Below, piece by piece: positions 40,863 through 50,325 of a DNA stretch of 64,000 nt. Made by a program: the position numbers and the translations under genes. The stretch spans positions 1 to 64,000 of the forward strand of contig JACZWL010000014.1 in the NCBI GenBank assembly GCA_022572185.1. Direction: 5' to 3'. This stretch comes from Pseudomonadota bacterium. GTDB taxonomy: Bacteria; Pseudomonadota; Gammaproteobacteria; Steroidobacterales; Woeseiaceae. Each line of letters starts with the position of its first letter. Positions within the stretch are counted from its first letter, which is position 1. The notes under the pieces are model-generated. The model had not been told where the DNA came from. It did no database searches and saw only the letters and a program-made list of their open reading frames with translations.

Positions 40863-42347
40863 TTAAAACAACCATCCATCGGGAGCAGAAATACTGTGAT
40901 ATTCCTGAAATTCCAGGATACCTTCGAACCCCAGGTTTCTGCCTATGCCACTCGCCTTGAATCCGCCGAAAGGCCCACGGTTGTCCTGAGCCAGTGGCCC
41001 ATGCCCGTTCAGATAGGTGTAACCGGCCTCGAGCTGTCGCGCCAGCCGAACGGCGCTTTCCCTGTCTTGTGTCCACACCGATGAACAAAGGCCATATTGG
41101 GAATCGTTGGCCAGGCTGATGGCCTCTTCTTCCGTATCGAACGGGATAATTGGCAGCGCCGGACCGAATTGCTCTTCCTTCACAATATCGAGGGCAGGGT
41201 CCGGGTCGAATACCAGCGCTGGTTTCTGGAAGTAACCTGCCTTGTACAGGCCCTCATCCGGCACCTGGCCATACTCCTGCACATCTGCGCCTTGCTCCCG
41301 TGCCTGGCTGAGCATGCCGGTAACCACGGCATGCTGACTTTTGTTATTGAGCGGACCCATGCTTGTCTCGGGCAATAGCGGATCACCGATCACCTGGCGT
41401 GAAGCTGCCGCAATAAGGCCGGTGCATAGTTCGTCATATCTGGACCGGTGCACATACAGGCGTTTCAGCGCCATGCATATCTGTCCTGAGGTCATGAACG
41501 CTGCAAGATACATGCGCATGAATGCCGCATCATCGAGAACCGCGTCCTCCAGGAATATTCCGGCATCATTACCACCCAGCTCAAGCGTCACGGGTGTGAG
41601 CTTATCGGCAGCGACACGCATGACATGTTTACCGACTGGAATGCTACCGGTGAAATTGATTTTTCTGACCAGCGGATGTGACAACAACGGGTCACCGATT
41701 ACAGATGCGGATCCCGTTACTACATTCAGGACGCCCGCCGGCAATACCTCGGCGATTTTCCTGATGGTCATGGTCGGCGCCATTGCCGAGTTCTGAGACG
41801 GCTTGACGACACAGGTGTTCCCGGCCACGAGGGCCTGTGGCAACTTGGCGCCGAGGATCGAGAGCGGCCAGTTCCACGGAACGATCAACGCAGCCACACC
41901 ACGCGGTTGACGCGTAATAATGGTATCGAATGGCGGCCCTTTCAGTTCGTCATCAACAGCAAGTCGTTCCGCCATAGCCGCACAGAGTGTGAAGCGATCG
42001 CCGAGGCGCGTCATCTCAATGGTGGATTCCTTGAGTATCTTGCCGTGCTCGCGTGTAAACAATTTGATTCTGGAATTCAGTTCTGCCTCGTCTGCAGTAA
42101 GATGCCTGGCAATCTTCGTCAGATAGTCAGCGCGCTCTGCATACGACAATGCCGCCCATGCCGGGAACGCCGCATGCGCTGCTTTGCAGGCAACATCGAT
42201 GTCGTCAGCCGTGGCGCTGGCAGCTTCTCCTACAAACTCGTCAGGGCGCGCAGGATTATGTAATTGATAATATTCCTTGCCAGCTGGTGGGCGCACCTCA
42301 CCATCAATAAAGAGTTCCGTCCTGATCGTTGAGTCTTTGCCAGCCAT
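40863..42347 (-). CDS. Aldehyde dehydrogenase (NAD(P)-dependent)
   Basis: A 494-residue ALDH. IVPWNWPLSILGAKLPQALVAGNTCVVKPS is the cofactor region, NFTGSIPVGK, then TLELGGNDAGIFL with the general-base Glu and SGQICMALKRLYVHR with the catalytic Cys. The C-terminus has GPFGGFKASGIGRNLG. Likely substrates in this context are benzaldehyde-type or aliphatic semialdehyde intermediates. GGAG precedes the ATG. A TACGGTACA half-site (42376-42384) in its upstream region matches the operators noted near 13393 and 32928. Confidence 0.9.
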   Translation of the reverse strand: MAGKDSTIRTELFIDGEVRPPAGKEYYQLHNPARPDEFVGEAASATADDIDVACKAAHAAFPAWAALSYAERADYLTKIARHLTADEAELNSRIKLFTREHGKILKESTIEMTRLGDRFTLCAAMAERLAVDDELKGPPFDTIITRQPRGVAALIVPWNWPLSILGAKLPQALVAGNTCVVKPSQNSAMAPTMTIRKIAEVLPAGVLNVVTGSASVIGDPLLSHPLVRKINFTGSIPVGKHVMRVAADKLTPVTLELGGNDAGIFLEDAVLDDAAFMRMYLAAFMTSGQICMALKRLYVHRSRYDELCTGLIAAASRQVIGDPLLPETSMGPLNNKSQHAVVTGMLSQAREQGADVQEYGQVPDEGLYKAGYFQKPALVFDPDPALDIVKEEQFGPALPIIPFDTEEEAISLANDSQYGLCSSVWTQDRESAVRLARQLEAGYTYLNGHGPLAQDNRGPFGGFKASGIGRNLGFEGILEFQEYHSISAPDGWLF

Positions 42348-42544
42348 ATCGATACTCCAGCCTTTGTTGGGTCGATACGGTACAACATGAGGTCAATGTT
42401 TTCATGCGCAGCAACTACCTGCAGAAGAACACCGGATAAATCGGTATGCATTTTATTTCCACTTGAACGCCGTCAAACAGTAGGTGAATGTGATTGAGAC
42501 TGTGTCTGAAGAGGAAACCTTACCTCACCGTTTTGGTCGCTGGT

Positions 42545-42576
42545 TTGACACACGCGCCGTTCTGCATGCATATAGT
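42545..42576 (+). promoter_or_regulatory. Possible promoter of the MFS-boxD unit
   Basis: TTGACA (42545-42550) is followed after a long 20-base spacer by TATAGT (42571-42576), or after 17-18 bases by weaker GCATAT/CATATA. It lies 27 bases upstream of the MFS start in the divergent gap with the aldehyde dehydrogenase. The spacing makes it tentative. Confidence 0.35.
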
Positions 42577-42602
42577 GCCTACCCGCTACTGGAGGAAACG
42601 AT

Positions 42603-43940
42603 ATGTCTGATTCTGCGGCCCCGGCATTAAGCAGTAATGTCGTTGCCGAAGTCATCGACAATGGCCAGATCAGCGGCCAGCAAATCCTCGTTGTCGGGCT
42701 CTGCATGTTTTTCAATATGCTCGATGGTTTCGACATCACAGCGATGGCGATTGTTGCCACTGCCGTGTCACAGGAGTTGCAACTTACCGCTGACAGACTG
42801 GGCCTGATCTTCAGTTTTGCGCTTGCCGGCATGATGACCGGCGCGATGTTCCTCGCGCCGGTGTCCGATATTATCGGCCGCCGCAAACTGATTATTCTCA
42901 GCGTAACATTGGTTGGCGTATCCGTACTATTAACGGCCAACGCCACGACACTGACTGAATTTGTTATCCTGCGCTTCGTCAGTGGTCTTGGCGCGGGCGC
43001 CATGCTCGCGTGTCAGGCCACCCTGGCGGCAGAATACAGCCCCGAAAAATATCGTTCTTTATCTGTCGCCGCAACGACCGCAGGTTATCCGTTCGGCGCA
43101 ATGATGACGGCAGTTGTCGCCGGATTCATCATGCCGGAGTACGGCTGGCGCGGCATGTTCTGGTTCGGTGGCGGCGTCACGCTTACGATGGGCTTCGTCG
43201 CCTGGGCATTCATTCCGGAGTCACTCAAATATCTGCTGGAGCGCCGGCCGGCAAATGCATTGCAACGCATCAACAAGATTCTGCTTAAGTTGAAGAAGGA
43301 CACGCTTGACAAGTTGCCGGTGGTCGCGCGAGAGGCTGTCGGAAAAGCAAGAGGACTTGTCGGCACTATGACGAGTCTCCTCGCCAGGGAGCACCGGGTA
43401 GTAACGTTGATATTGTGGGCAAGCTTCTTCCTGTGTTTCGCAACGCTCTATTTTCTGATGAGCTGGATTCCGAAGCTGATGGAGCAGAGCGGCTATTCGG
43501 CTGAAACTGGCCATTTCGCGTTCTTTCTGTTCAACCTGGGTGGCGTCATCGGAATATTTACGCTGGGGGCGCTGTCGACTCGCTGGAAACTGACGAACCT
43601 GGTTTTTGTGTTCCTGTTTTCATCAGCCGTTTGCATGGTGATTTTTGCTTCCGCGCCGAATCAACTGACCTTTTTGCTGACCGTTATTTTCTTCATGGGC
43701 ATTCTTCAACAAGGCGGATTCACGGGCCTGTACGCAGTCGCGGCAAAGGTGTATCCCACGGAAATTCGCAGCACCGGAATCGGCTGGGCGATCGGCCTGG
43801 GCAGATCTGGTGCAGTGGTCGGCCCGGCCGCGGCCGGATTCCTGATCGCCGCGGGATTCAGCATGTCAGCCAACTATTATGTCTTCGCGGTGCCGATGGC
43901 CCTCGGCGGAATGATTTCCTACTGGCTGAAAGTGAAATAG
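42603..43940 (+). CDS. MFS transporter, aromatic acid:H+ symporter type
   Basis: A 445-residue, 12-helix protein. NMLDGFDITAMAIVATAV at the first helix carries the DGFD motif of the AAHS family (BenK/PcaK). The loop 2-3 motif is PVSDIIGRRKLIILS, and RFVSGLGAGAMLACQATLAAEYSPEKYRS follows. It imports benzoate, 4-hydroxybenzoate or relatives. GGAGG precedes the ATG. boxD starts just after its stop, so uptake and ring-cleavage steps are cotranscribed. Confidence 0.9.
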   Translation: MSDSAAPALSSNVVAEVIDNGQISGQQILVVGLCMFFNMLDGFDITAMAIVATAVSQELQLTADRLGLIFSFALAGMMTGAMFLAPVSDIIGRRKLIILSVTLVGVSVLLTANATTLTEFVILRFVSGLGAGAMLACQATLAAEYSPEKYRSLSVAATTAGYPFGAMMTAVVAGFIMPEYGWRGMFWFGGGVTLTMGFVAWAFIPESLKYLLERRPANALQRINKILLKLKKDTLDKLPVVAREAVGKARGLVGTMTSLLAREHRVVTLILWASFFLCFATLYFLMSWIPKLMEQSGYSAETGHFAFFLFNLGGVIGIFTLGALSTRWKLTNLVFVFLFSSAVCMVIFASAPNQLTFLLTVIFFMGILQQGGFTGLYAVAAKVYPTEIRSTGIGWAIGLGRSGAVVGPAAAGFLIAAGFSMSANYYVFAVPMALGGMISYWLKVK

Positions 43941-43956
43941 TTTGAGTCTGTCGTTG

Positions 43957-45513
43957 ATGCCTGTGAAATTAAAAAGCTTTGTCGGTGGCCGGTGGCACCA
44001 GGGGAGTGGCAAGACGGTCACCTTGCTCAACCCCGCGACCGAGGAACCGCTGGCCGAGACCAGTACCGGGGGTATCGATTTTAGGGCGGCGCTCACGCAT
44101 GCCCGATCCGTCGGCGGACCGGCGTTGCGCTCGATGACTTTCGCCGAGCGGGCGGAAAAGTTGCAAGAGCTCTATGAGGTGCTCTTCGCGAACAGGGAGG
44201 AGTTCATCGAGCTGTCGATCGAGAATGGCGGTAACACGAGAAACGACGCCAAGTTCGATGTCGATGGCGCGACTGCGACCCTGCTGGCATATGTCGATGT
44301 CGGCAAACAACTCGGCGACCGGCACCTGATCAATGACGGCGAGTCCACACAGATCGGCCGGACTCCCCGATACGCGGGGAAACATATCCTTACGCCGCTG
44401 CACGGTGCCGCTGTGCATGTAAACGCTTTCAATTTTCCGGCCTGGGGGATGATCGAGAAAGCGGCGGTCGCGTGGCTTGCGGGAATGCCGGTTGTCAGCA
44501 AACCGGCAACCAGTACGGCGCTGCTGGCACACCGCATGACTGAGATCATCATCGACTCTGCTGTGCTCCCCGAGGGCGCGTTCTCTTTCATCGCCGGATC
44601 TGTTGGTGACTTGCTCGAGCATCTGGGTCCTCAGGACGTGCTTGCTTTCACGGGCTCGGGAGACACCGCCGCGGTGTTGCGCCGTCTTGACGCGCATACC
44701 AAACAATCTGTGCGCGTCAATGTCGAGGCTGACAGCCTCAACGCTGCGGTGATGGGTCCCGATGTCGAGGCCGGCAGCGAGACATGGCAGATGATGCTCA
44801 ACGAGGTCGTAACAGATGTGCGACAGAAAGCCGGACAGAAATGTACGGCGATTCGCCGCGTGTTCGTGCCACCTGCAAAACTGGAGTCCTTTAGCGATGC
44901 CCTTGGGGAAAGGCTGGAGGATATCGTGATCGGCAATCCGGCCGAGGCCAGCGTTCGCATGGGACCTCTTGTCAGCGCAAATCAGCTCGACGATGTCAGG
45001 GCAGCCATCGAGGTGCTCCAGGGACAGACAACTAAAGTAACGGGCAGTCTGGAACCGGAAGAGCTGCTCGGTATTCAAGTGGGCAAGGGATACTTTCTGA
45101 CACCGCATCTGTTCCGCGTGGATGATGCCGCATCGGCTCCAATCGTGCATGAACGAGAGATCTTCGGCCCCGTCGTCTCGGTTTTGCCCTACGAGGACAC
45201 CGGGACACTTATTAATAGCTGTGCTGCAGGCGGTGGCTCACTCGTCTCATCGGTGTACTCGGACGACCGCAATTTCTCCCGCGAACTGCTGATCGGACTC
45301 GCCCCGTTCAACGGCAGGCTGACGCACGGCAGCAGCAGAGTCGCCGGCATCTCGCCGGGTCCCGGCACGGTGATGCCAATGCTCGTGCACGGCGGACCCG
45401 GCCGGGCGGGTGGTGGCGAAGAGCTCGGTGGTTTGAGGGGCCTGTCCTTTTACATGCAGCGCACAGCGGTGCAGGGATACAGTGCCCTGTTGGACAAGTT
45501 CTTTCCGGACTGA
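43957..45513 (+). CDS. boxD: 3,4-didehydroadipyl-CoA semialdehyde dehydrogenase
   Basis: A 518-residue ALDH of the PaaZ/BoxD type: FVGGRWHQGSGKTVTLLNPATEEPLAE at the N-terminus, HVNAFNFPAWGMIEKAAVAWLAGMPVVSKPAT, FTGSGDTA, EADSLNAAVMGPD, and RQKAGQKCTAIRRVFVP with the catalytic Cys. Length and this Cys context match BoxD, which oxidises the semialdehyde formed by BoxC in the aerobic benzoyl-CoA pathway using NADP. It is cotranscribed with an aromatic-acid transporter but separated from boxBC by ~16 kb. ATG 43957 is used; a TTG at 43942 is the alternative. Confidence 0.9.
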   Translation: MPVKLKSFVGGRWHQGSGKTVTLLNPATEEPLAETSTGGIDFRAALTHARSVGGPALRSMTFAERAEKLQELYEVLFANREEFIELSIENGGNTRNDAKFDVDGATATLLAYVDVGKQLGDRHLINDGESTQIGRTPRYAGKHILTPLHGAAVHVNAFNFPAWGMIEKAAVAWLAGMPVVSKPATSTALLAHRMTEIIIDSAVLPEGAFSFIAGSVGDLLEHLGPQDVLAFTGSGDTAAVLRRLDAHTKQSVRVNVEADSLNAAVMGPDVEAGSETWQMMLNEVVTDVRQKAGQKCTAIRRVFVPPAKLESFSDALGERLEDIVIGNPAEASVRMGPLVSANQLDDVRAAIEVLQGQTTKVTGSLEPEELLGIQVGKGYFLTPHLFRVDDAASAPIVHEREIFGPVVSVLPYEDTGTLINSCAAGGGSLVSSVYSDDRNFSRELLIGLAPFNGRLTHGSSRVAGISPGPGTVMPMLVHGGPGRAGGGEELGGLRGLSFYMQRTAVQGYSALLDKFFPD

Positions 45514-45595
45514 GCCTCGGGAGTCTCTAATCTGTTAATTCACGGCTGCACCGCGGCCCTGTTATTCAAGGTGTTTATTTTTCCGATACGCTTTT

Positions 45596-46807
45596 TTATT
45601 TGAGGTTCGCCAAATCTGAACCCGCCGGTTTCTGGTACAGGCGCAGCCCGAATTCCGGCACGATTGCCAGCAGGTGATCGAAGATGTCCGACTGGATATC
45701 TTCGTAGGCAGCCCATTCTGTCGTGTTCGTGAAGCAGTAAATCTCCAAAGGCAGTCCCTCGGGCCCCGGGGCGAGCTGACGAACCATCAGCGTCATGTCC
45801 TTGTGGATTCTCGGATGATTCTTCAGGTAGTTGTACGCGTACGCGCGAAATGTGCCGACGTTCGTCAGCCGCCGTCTGTTCACTTCCGCGTCCACTTCGG
45901 TCGCGAGTCCCGCATTGTAATCGGCCAGCTCCTGTTCCTTGTTCTTGACGTAGTCTTTCAGCAACGCGAAACGTGTGAAATGATCAACTTCGTCTTGCGT
46001 CTGGAAACGGATCGACGACACGTCGATAAAAATCGCGCGCTTGATCCGCCGGCCGCCTGATTGCGACATGCCCCGCCAGTTCTTGAACGAGTCCGTGATT
46101 AACCGGTGCGTCGGGATCGTGGTGATCGTCTTGTCCCAGTTTTGCACCTTGACGGTATGGAGCTGCACATCGACCACGTCGCCATCCGCGCCGAACTGCG
46201 GCATCTCGATCCAGTCGCCCACGCGGACCATGTCCTGCGCGGTGAGCTGCACGCTGGCGACCAGTGACAGGATCGTGTCCTTGAACACCAGCAGCAGGAT
46301 AGCGGTCATCGCACCGAAGCCGCTGAGTAGCAACAGCGGAGAGCGGTCCAGTACCGTCGCTACGATCAGCACGCCGCCGAGAATCCAGACGACGATCTGC
46401 ACGAGTTGCACGAAGCCCTTTAGCGGACGTGCCTTTGCCAGCGGCGAGGCCGCGTAGATCGTGCTCGCCGCGCTCAGCATCGCGGTCAGCGCCAGCGTCA
46501 ACATCAATACCATGTAGCCCGTCGCAACGTTGCGCAGGACCTGCGCGCCACCTGCGGGCAGACCGGGCACGAGCGGCACGCCGACAAATACGATCAGCGC
46601 CGGCACGACCTGCGCCAGGCGACCGAAGACGTTGTGCGTGACCAGGGTGTCGTCCCAGCTGATCCTGGATCGTTTGGCGAAGGCGCGGACTGTGGCGACT
46701 AAAACGCGCTTGACGATCAGGTCGATGATGACCGCGCCCGCCAGCAGCGCCAGCAGGCCCACGCCGGGCGGCAGGAGGGGGTGAATCGTACCGAGTTGTT
46801 CGAACAT
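45596..46807 (-). CDS. MscS-family mechanosensitive channel
   Basis: A 403-residue membrane protein with five hydrophobic segments (about 15-36, 70-85, 92-115, 135-152 and 156-180) followed by the MscS beta-domain: VRVGDWIEMPQFGADGDVVDVQLHTVKVQNWDKTITTIPTHRLI, a classic YnaI/YbdG-like signature. It releases solutes on osmotic downshift and is unrelated to the catabolic genes. A ~100-residue C-terminal region with charged helices follows. No partner gene is apparent. Confidence 0.88.
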   Translation of the reverse strand: MFEQLGTIHPLLPPGVGLLALLAGAVIIDLIVKRVLVATVRAFAKRSRISWDDTLVTHNVFGRLAQVVPALIVFVGVPLVPGLPAGGAQVLRNVATGYMVLMLTLALTAMLSAASTIYAASPLAKARPLKGFVQLVQIVVWILGGVLIVATVLDRSPLLLLSGFGAMTAILLLVFKDTILSLVASVQLTAQDMVRVGDWIEMPQFGADGDVVDVQLHTVKVQNWDKTITTIPTHRLITDSFKNWRGMSQSGGRRIKRAIFIDVSSIRFQTQDEVDHFTRFALLKDYVKNKEQELADYNAGLATEVDAEVNRRRLTNVGTFRAYAYNYLKNHPRIHKDMTLMVRQLAPGPEGLPLEIYCFTNTTEWAAYEDIQSDIFDHLLAIVPEFGLRLYQKPAGSDLANLK

Positions 46808-47098
46808 TGTTCTGGGGTCCGGAGCGAGCGAGCGGAAATGGTATCACCCACTTGCCGTCGTCATTCAATTATGGTGTTTGCGAACTGCGACCGGGATTTC
46901 GTGGCGCCGGCGGTCAGGGGCGGCGGCGGCGAGGCCGGCCGGCTCCGTGCCGGCCGCGCAGCCTATCAAATCCCCACTGTTATACCTTGGGTCTGTCGAG
47001 TCACGGCAACGCCGTTATCGGGATTATCCACAACCCGTCCTCTCCCTGATGCCGGACAATGTTAGAATAGAAGTGTACTGACAATTACACATCCAGAG

Positions 47099-49315
47099 AT
47101 GATATTTTTTTCCAATAAATCAAGGCTTTATCATCTTGGTCCCTACCCGCTGGAACGTCTCGCCCGGGATCCGGACATCCTGGGCCAGGAAATCGATTTG
47201 CCGAAGAGCATCCGGCCGACCGTCGATACGAAACAAGTGGACGGATTCAGCGAATCGATTGCAAAGTATCACCAGATTTTTCATTCGCTGCGGGACGACG
47301 ATCCTGTAGCGGCAAGAGCGCCCGTTCCAGACGATCTGCACAGACGCATGATCGACATCAAGGGTTCGGCCTATTTCCTCAATGCCAGTCAGGTGGCGAT
47401 CTGTTCGCTGGCAGATTCATGCTGGCTGGATGATGCGACACCGCAGGATCATGGCCTTGCGGTTGTCGTGCTGGTGGAACACAGCCGAGTACCCGAGAAC
47501 GGGTCCTTAGCACAGTCCTGGGTAGCGGACTCCGTGGCCGAAGCTGCCGAGTTCCGCGCGTATGAAATCGCCATCAGCATCGCAAACCATATTCAGCTGA
47601 TGGGTTACTCGGCCGTCGCACACGACGGCCAACACGGTGACGTTGATCTCGAACGCCTGACTGTCATGGCGGGACTTGGCGTGCGCTCCGGCGACAGAAT
47701 CCTGAATCCATATCTGGACGACCGGTATTCGATTTGTGCAGTGACGACGGATTACGAGCTTGCAACGGATAAGCCGCTTGATCCACATGCGGCCTCAAAG
47801 GCAAAAGGCATCGCTTACTGGTTCGGCGTCGGCGGTTCGACATCCGGTCTGGAGCGCTGGCGGCAATCGAGCAGACCGACTCACCTCAGCAAATTCGCCA
47901 TGGAAACGGTAGATCGTGTGGACAAACCAACGACGCTGATCATCGATGATGAAGTCCCGCGGGTGCCGAAGCGCGCGTCATTTTTCGATCGTGCGATTCA
48001 TGGCGACCTCGGCGAAAAGACGCAACGCGAACGCAGCCGATTTGCATTCAAGCATCCGTTTGCAACTGCGATGCTCAAGCAGATCGGCGCCATGGTGCCG
48101 CAGCAGGATGGACCGGTTGCGGAGCAAGTTGCCGCATCCTGCAGCGACGCGGAGGAAAACACGAGAGCACTGAAGTCACTGTCTTATTTCCTGGGTGCGG
48201 AGCTTACCGGGATTTGTGAAATTCCGAATTACGCCTGGTACTCGCATGGCGACGGCGGCGTACCAATCGAATGTCATCACAAGTACGCGGTCGTCATGTT
48301 GATCGATCAGGAGTACGACACGATGGAAGGTGCATCGGGTGATGATTACATCTCCGGCGCCCAGTCGATGCGCGCCTACATGCGAGGTGCAGTCGTCGCC
48401 GGTGTCATGGCGGATCATCTGCGATCACTTGGCTTTTCCGCCCGGGCCCAGACGAACGCCGATTCCGAGGTCCTGCACATACCTTTGATTCTGCTGGCCG
48501 GACTCGGCGAGCTGAGCCGCATCGGCGAACTGGTGCTGAATCCCTTCGTCGGCCCGCGTTTCAAGTCCGTCGTGATGACGACCGACATGCCGCTGGTAGC
48601 AGACAAGCCGATCGATTTCGGCCTGCAGTATTTTTGTTCCAATTGCCGGAAGTGCGCGCGCGAATGCCCTGTCGATGCGATCACCTGGGGCGACAAGGTC
48701 ATGTTCAACGGCTACGAAATGTGGAAGCTCGATGCTGAACGGTGCGCGCGGTACAGGCTTACCAATCAGCGCGGACTTGCCTGCGGTCGCTGCATGAAAG
48801 CCTGTCCACTGAATAAGGTCGTGACCTGGGATGGACCGATCGCGACCCAGGTCGCAAGCTGGCTCGGAATCAATGCACGATGGCTGAAGCCGCTGCTGGT
48901 GCCGATTGCTACCCGGCTTGACGACTTGCTCGGACACGGTATTCGTAATCCGGCAAAAAAATGGTGGCTCGACCTGGAAATCGTGGACGGTGTGTGCGTG
49001 CTGCCGCCGCATGGTGTCAACAAACGGGACCTCAATCTGACGCGTTATGTCGATCCCGAGAAACAGAAAATTGCATACTACAATGCCGATCTCATGCCGC
49101 CACCCAACAGTCACGGTATTCCTTACATACCGAACCGCAAAGAGGCAATCGCCGCCGCGAAACTACTGGAAACGCCGGCAGAAGCATTGGCTCGCGTTAA
49201 ATCCGGCGGCCCGACGCCAAAACACTATGTGCCGACGCCGCTCATCCCGGAATCCGAATTGCGGCAAGCGGATAACACATTGTTTGATCCGTACAAAAAA
49301 ACAGGTTCCAGGTAG
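47099..49315 (+). CDS. Cytoplasmic (catabolic-type) reductive dehalogenase, duplicated-domain
   Basis: A 738-residue protein with no Tat signal. A first RdhA-like domain (about 60-270) lacks cluster motifs and seems vestigial; a second (about 330-510) has matching blocks, e.g. SMRAYMRGAVVAGVMADHLRSLGFSARAQ, GLGELSRIGELVLNPFVGPRFKS and MTTDMPLVADKPIDFG. Two [4Fe-4S] motifs follow: Cys513-x2-Cys516-x2-Cys519-x3-Cys523-Pro and Cys549-x12-Cys562-x2-Cys565-x3-Cys569-Pro. This is the layout of cobalamin-dependent NpRdhA/BhbA-type dehalogenases, which act on halophenols and halo-hydroxybenzoates. No fused C-terminal reductase is present, so a separate donor is needed. Lack of a membrane anchor argues against a respiratory role. 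Confidence 0.85.
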   Translation: MIFFSNKSRLYHLGPYPLERLARDPDILGQEIDLPKSIRPTVDTKQVDGFSESIAKYHQIFHSLRDDDPVAARAPVPDDLHRRMIDIKGSAYFLNASQVAICSLADSCWLDDATPQDHGLAVVVLVEHSRVPENGSLAQSWVADSVAEAAEFRAYEIAISIANHIQLMGYSAVAHDGQHGDVDLERLTVMAGLGVRSGDRILNPYLDDRYSICAVTTDYELATDKPLDPHAASKAKGIAYWFGVGGSTSGLERWRQSSRPTHLSKFAMETVDRVDKPTTLIIDDEVPRVPKRASFFDRAIHGDLGEKTQRERSRFAFKHPFATAMLKQIGAMVPQQDGPVAEQVAASCSDAEENTRALKSLSYFLGAELTGICEIPNYAWYSHGDGGVPIECHHKYAVVMLIDQEYDTMEGASGDDYISGAQSMRAYMRGAVVAGVMADHLRSLGFSARAQTNADSEVLHIPLILLAGLGELSRIGELVLNPFVGPRFKSVVMTTDMPLVADKPIDFGLQYFCSNCRKCARECPVDAITWGDKVMFNGYEMWKLDAERCARYRLTNQRGLACGRCMKACPLNKVVTWDGPIATQVASWLGINARWLKPLLVPIATRLDDLLGHGIRNPAKKWWLDLEIVDGVCVLPPHGVNKRDLNLTRYVDPEKQKIAYYNADLMPPPNSHGIPYIPNRKEAIAAAKLLETPAEALARVKSGGPTPKHYVPTPLIPESELRQADNTLFDPYKKTGSR

Positions 49316-49327
49316 CTGAACAGCAGC

Positions 49328-49385
49328 GATCGCGGCTGAAGCCGCGATCTTGATTTTGCGATGTGCGGGAGCGGCTTTAGCCGCG
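49328..49385. repeat. REP element pair after the dehalogenase gene
   Basis: GATCGCGGCT-GA-AGCCGCGATC (49328-49349) is a perfect 10-base stem followed by TTGATTTT, so it can act as a terminator for the dehalogenase. A second, oppositely oriented copy, GGAGCGGCTTTAGCCGCG, ends at 49385. This is the same family as at 24807 and 40799. Confidence 0.8.
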
Positions 49386-49449
49386 AACCGATAATGGTGC
49401 GATTTCCGGGCTATCATTGATTTCTTATGTTTTCGCAATTCTCATAGCC

Positions 49450-50265
49450 ATGGAGCGGAACAATTCTGATTCGGTAAAGGCGCGGCCGTCGGCGACCGTC
49501 GTTCTGGTGCGCGAAGGCGAGTCTGATCCCGAGATCCTGATGGTCAGGCGTAAGGCCGGAGATGCGTTCGGGGACAGTTACGCATTTCCGGGCGGTGTCG
49601 TGGACGATGATGAATCTCAGGCGCTGGCCTTTTGCCGGGGCACAACGACGGAACAGGCAGACGCGGCGCTGGGGCTGCCGAGGGGCGGGCTGGATTTCTA
49701 CAGCGCTGCCGTCAGAGAGCTGTTTGAGGAGACCGGTGTTTTGCTGGCACGAGATTCGCAAGGTGACTGGGCTTTTTCGGGCGATCAGGATGCCGAATCA
49801 TCGCTCCGTGAACTGCGCGGGCAGCTCGACAGCGGTGTCCTGTCGTGGGCAGAGATATTGCGGACGCACGATCTTCGTATCGCCTGCGATGCCCTGCATT
49901 ACTTCAGCTTCTGGGAGACGCCGTTACGGCTGCCCAAACGATGGGCAGCGCGTTTTTTCCTCGCGGAAATGCCACCCGGTCAGGATGCACAACACGATGG
50001 CAGCGAAATAACAGACAGCTGCTGGATGACGGCTGCGGAGATATTGTCAGTTGGCAAAGAAGCTGGAATGAAGCTGCCATTCCCGACGCTGAGCAATCTA
50101 AGGAAAATTTCGGAGTTCAGAACCGTCGATGAGCTGCTGCGCTGGGCGAGCGCTCAGGCGGCAGAAGGTATCGCAAAAATTCGGCCAGTCATCCTCCAGG
50201 ACAACGGCAAGACGCGATTCGTAATCCCGGGAGATCCGGGTTATCCGGAAGGCGAAGATCAATGA
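49450..50265 (+). CDS. Nudix hydrolase, NUDT19-like with split motif
   Basis: A 271-residue hydrolase. RPSATVVLVREG begins the fold, GDSYAFPGGVVDDDE starts the Nudix box, and AVRELFEETGVLLA completes it after an insertion of about 35 residues. A similar insertion within the Nudix box is known from NUDT19/RP2p proteins that hydrolyse CoA and acyl-CoA. This could trim aryl-CoA or CoA, but that is inference. ATG 49450 is used; a TTG at 49417 would add a hydrophobic leader. Confidence 0.8.
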   Translation: MERNNSDSVKARPSATVVLVREGESDPEILMVRRKAGDAFGDSYAFPGGVVDDDESQALAFCRGTTTEQADAALGLPRGGLDFYSAAVRELFEETGVLLARDSQGDWAFSGDQDAESSLRELRGQLDSGVLSWAEILRTHDLRIACDALHYFSFWETPLRLPKRWAARFFLAEMPPGQDAQHDGSEITDSCWMTAAEILSVGKEAGMKLPFPTLSNLRKISEFRTVDELLRWASAQAAEGIAKIRPVILQDNGKTRFVIPGDPGYPEGEDQ

Positions 50266-50325
50266 GGTCTGCGTCGCAACGAAGAACTGCACACACATCA
50301 ACTATTCATAGGCGGATGAAACAGA

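Noticed and set aside
43969-45150. 393-residue minus-strand frame opposite boxD
   Set aside because: No recognisable domain; BoxD on the other strand is clear and full length.
46808-47098. Cobalamin riboswitch ahead of the reductive dehalogenase
   Set aside because: No B12-box-like sequence was seen in the 291-base gap; only a GGCCGGC/GCCGGCC hairpin at 46933-46955 without a T-run and a weak -10 (TAGAAT) near 47072.
47099-49315. Epoxyqueuosine reductase (QueG) as identity of the corrinoid protein
   Set aside because: QueG is ~350-380 residues with one catalytic domain and HEAT-like C-terminus; this protein is 738 residues with a duplicated RdhA-like domain and two clusters.
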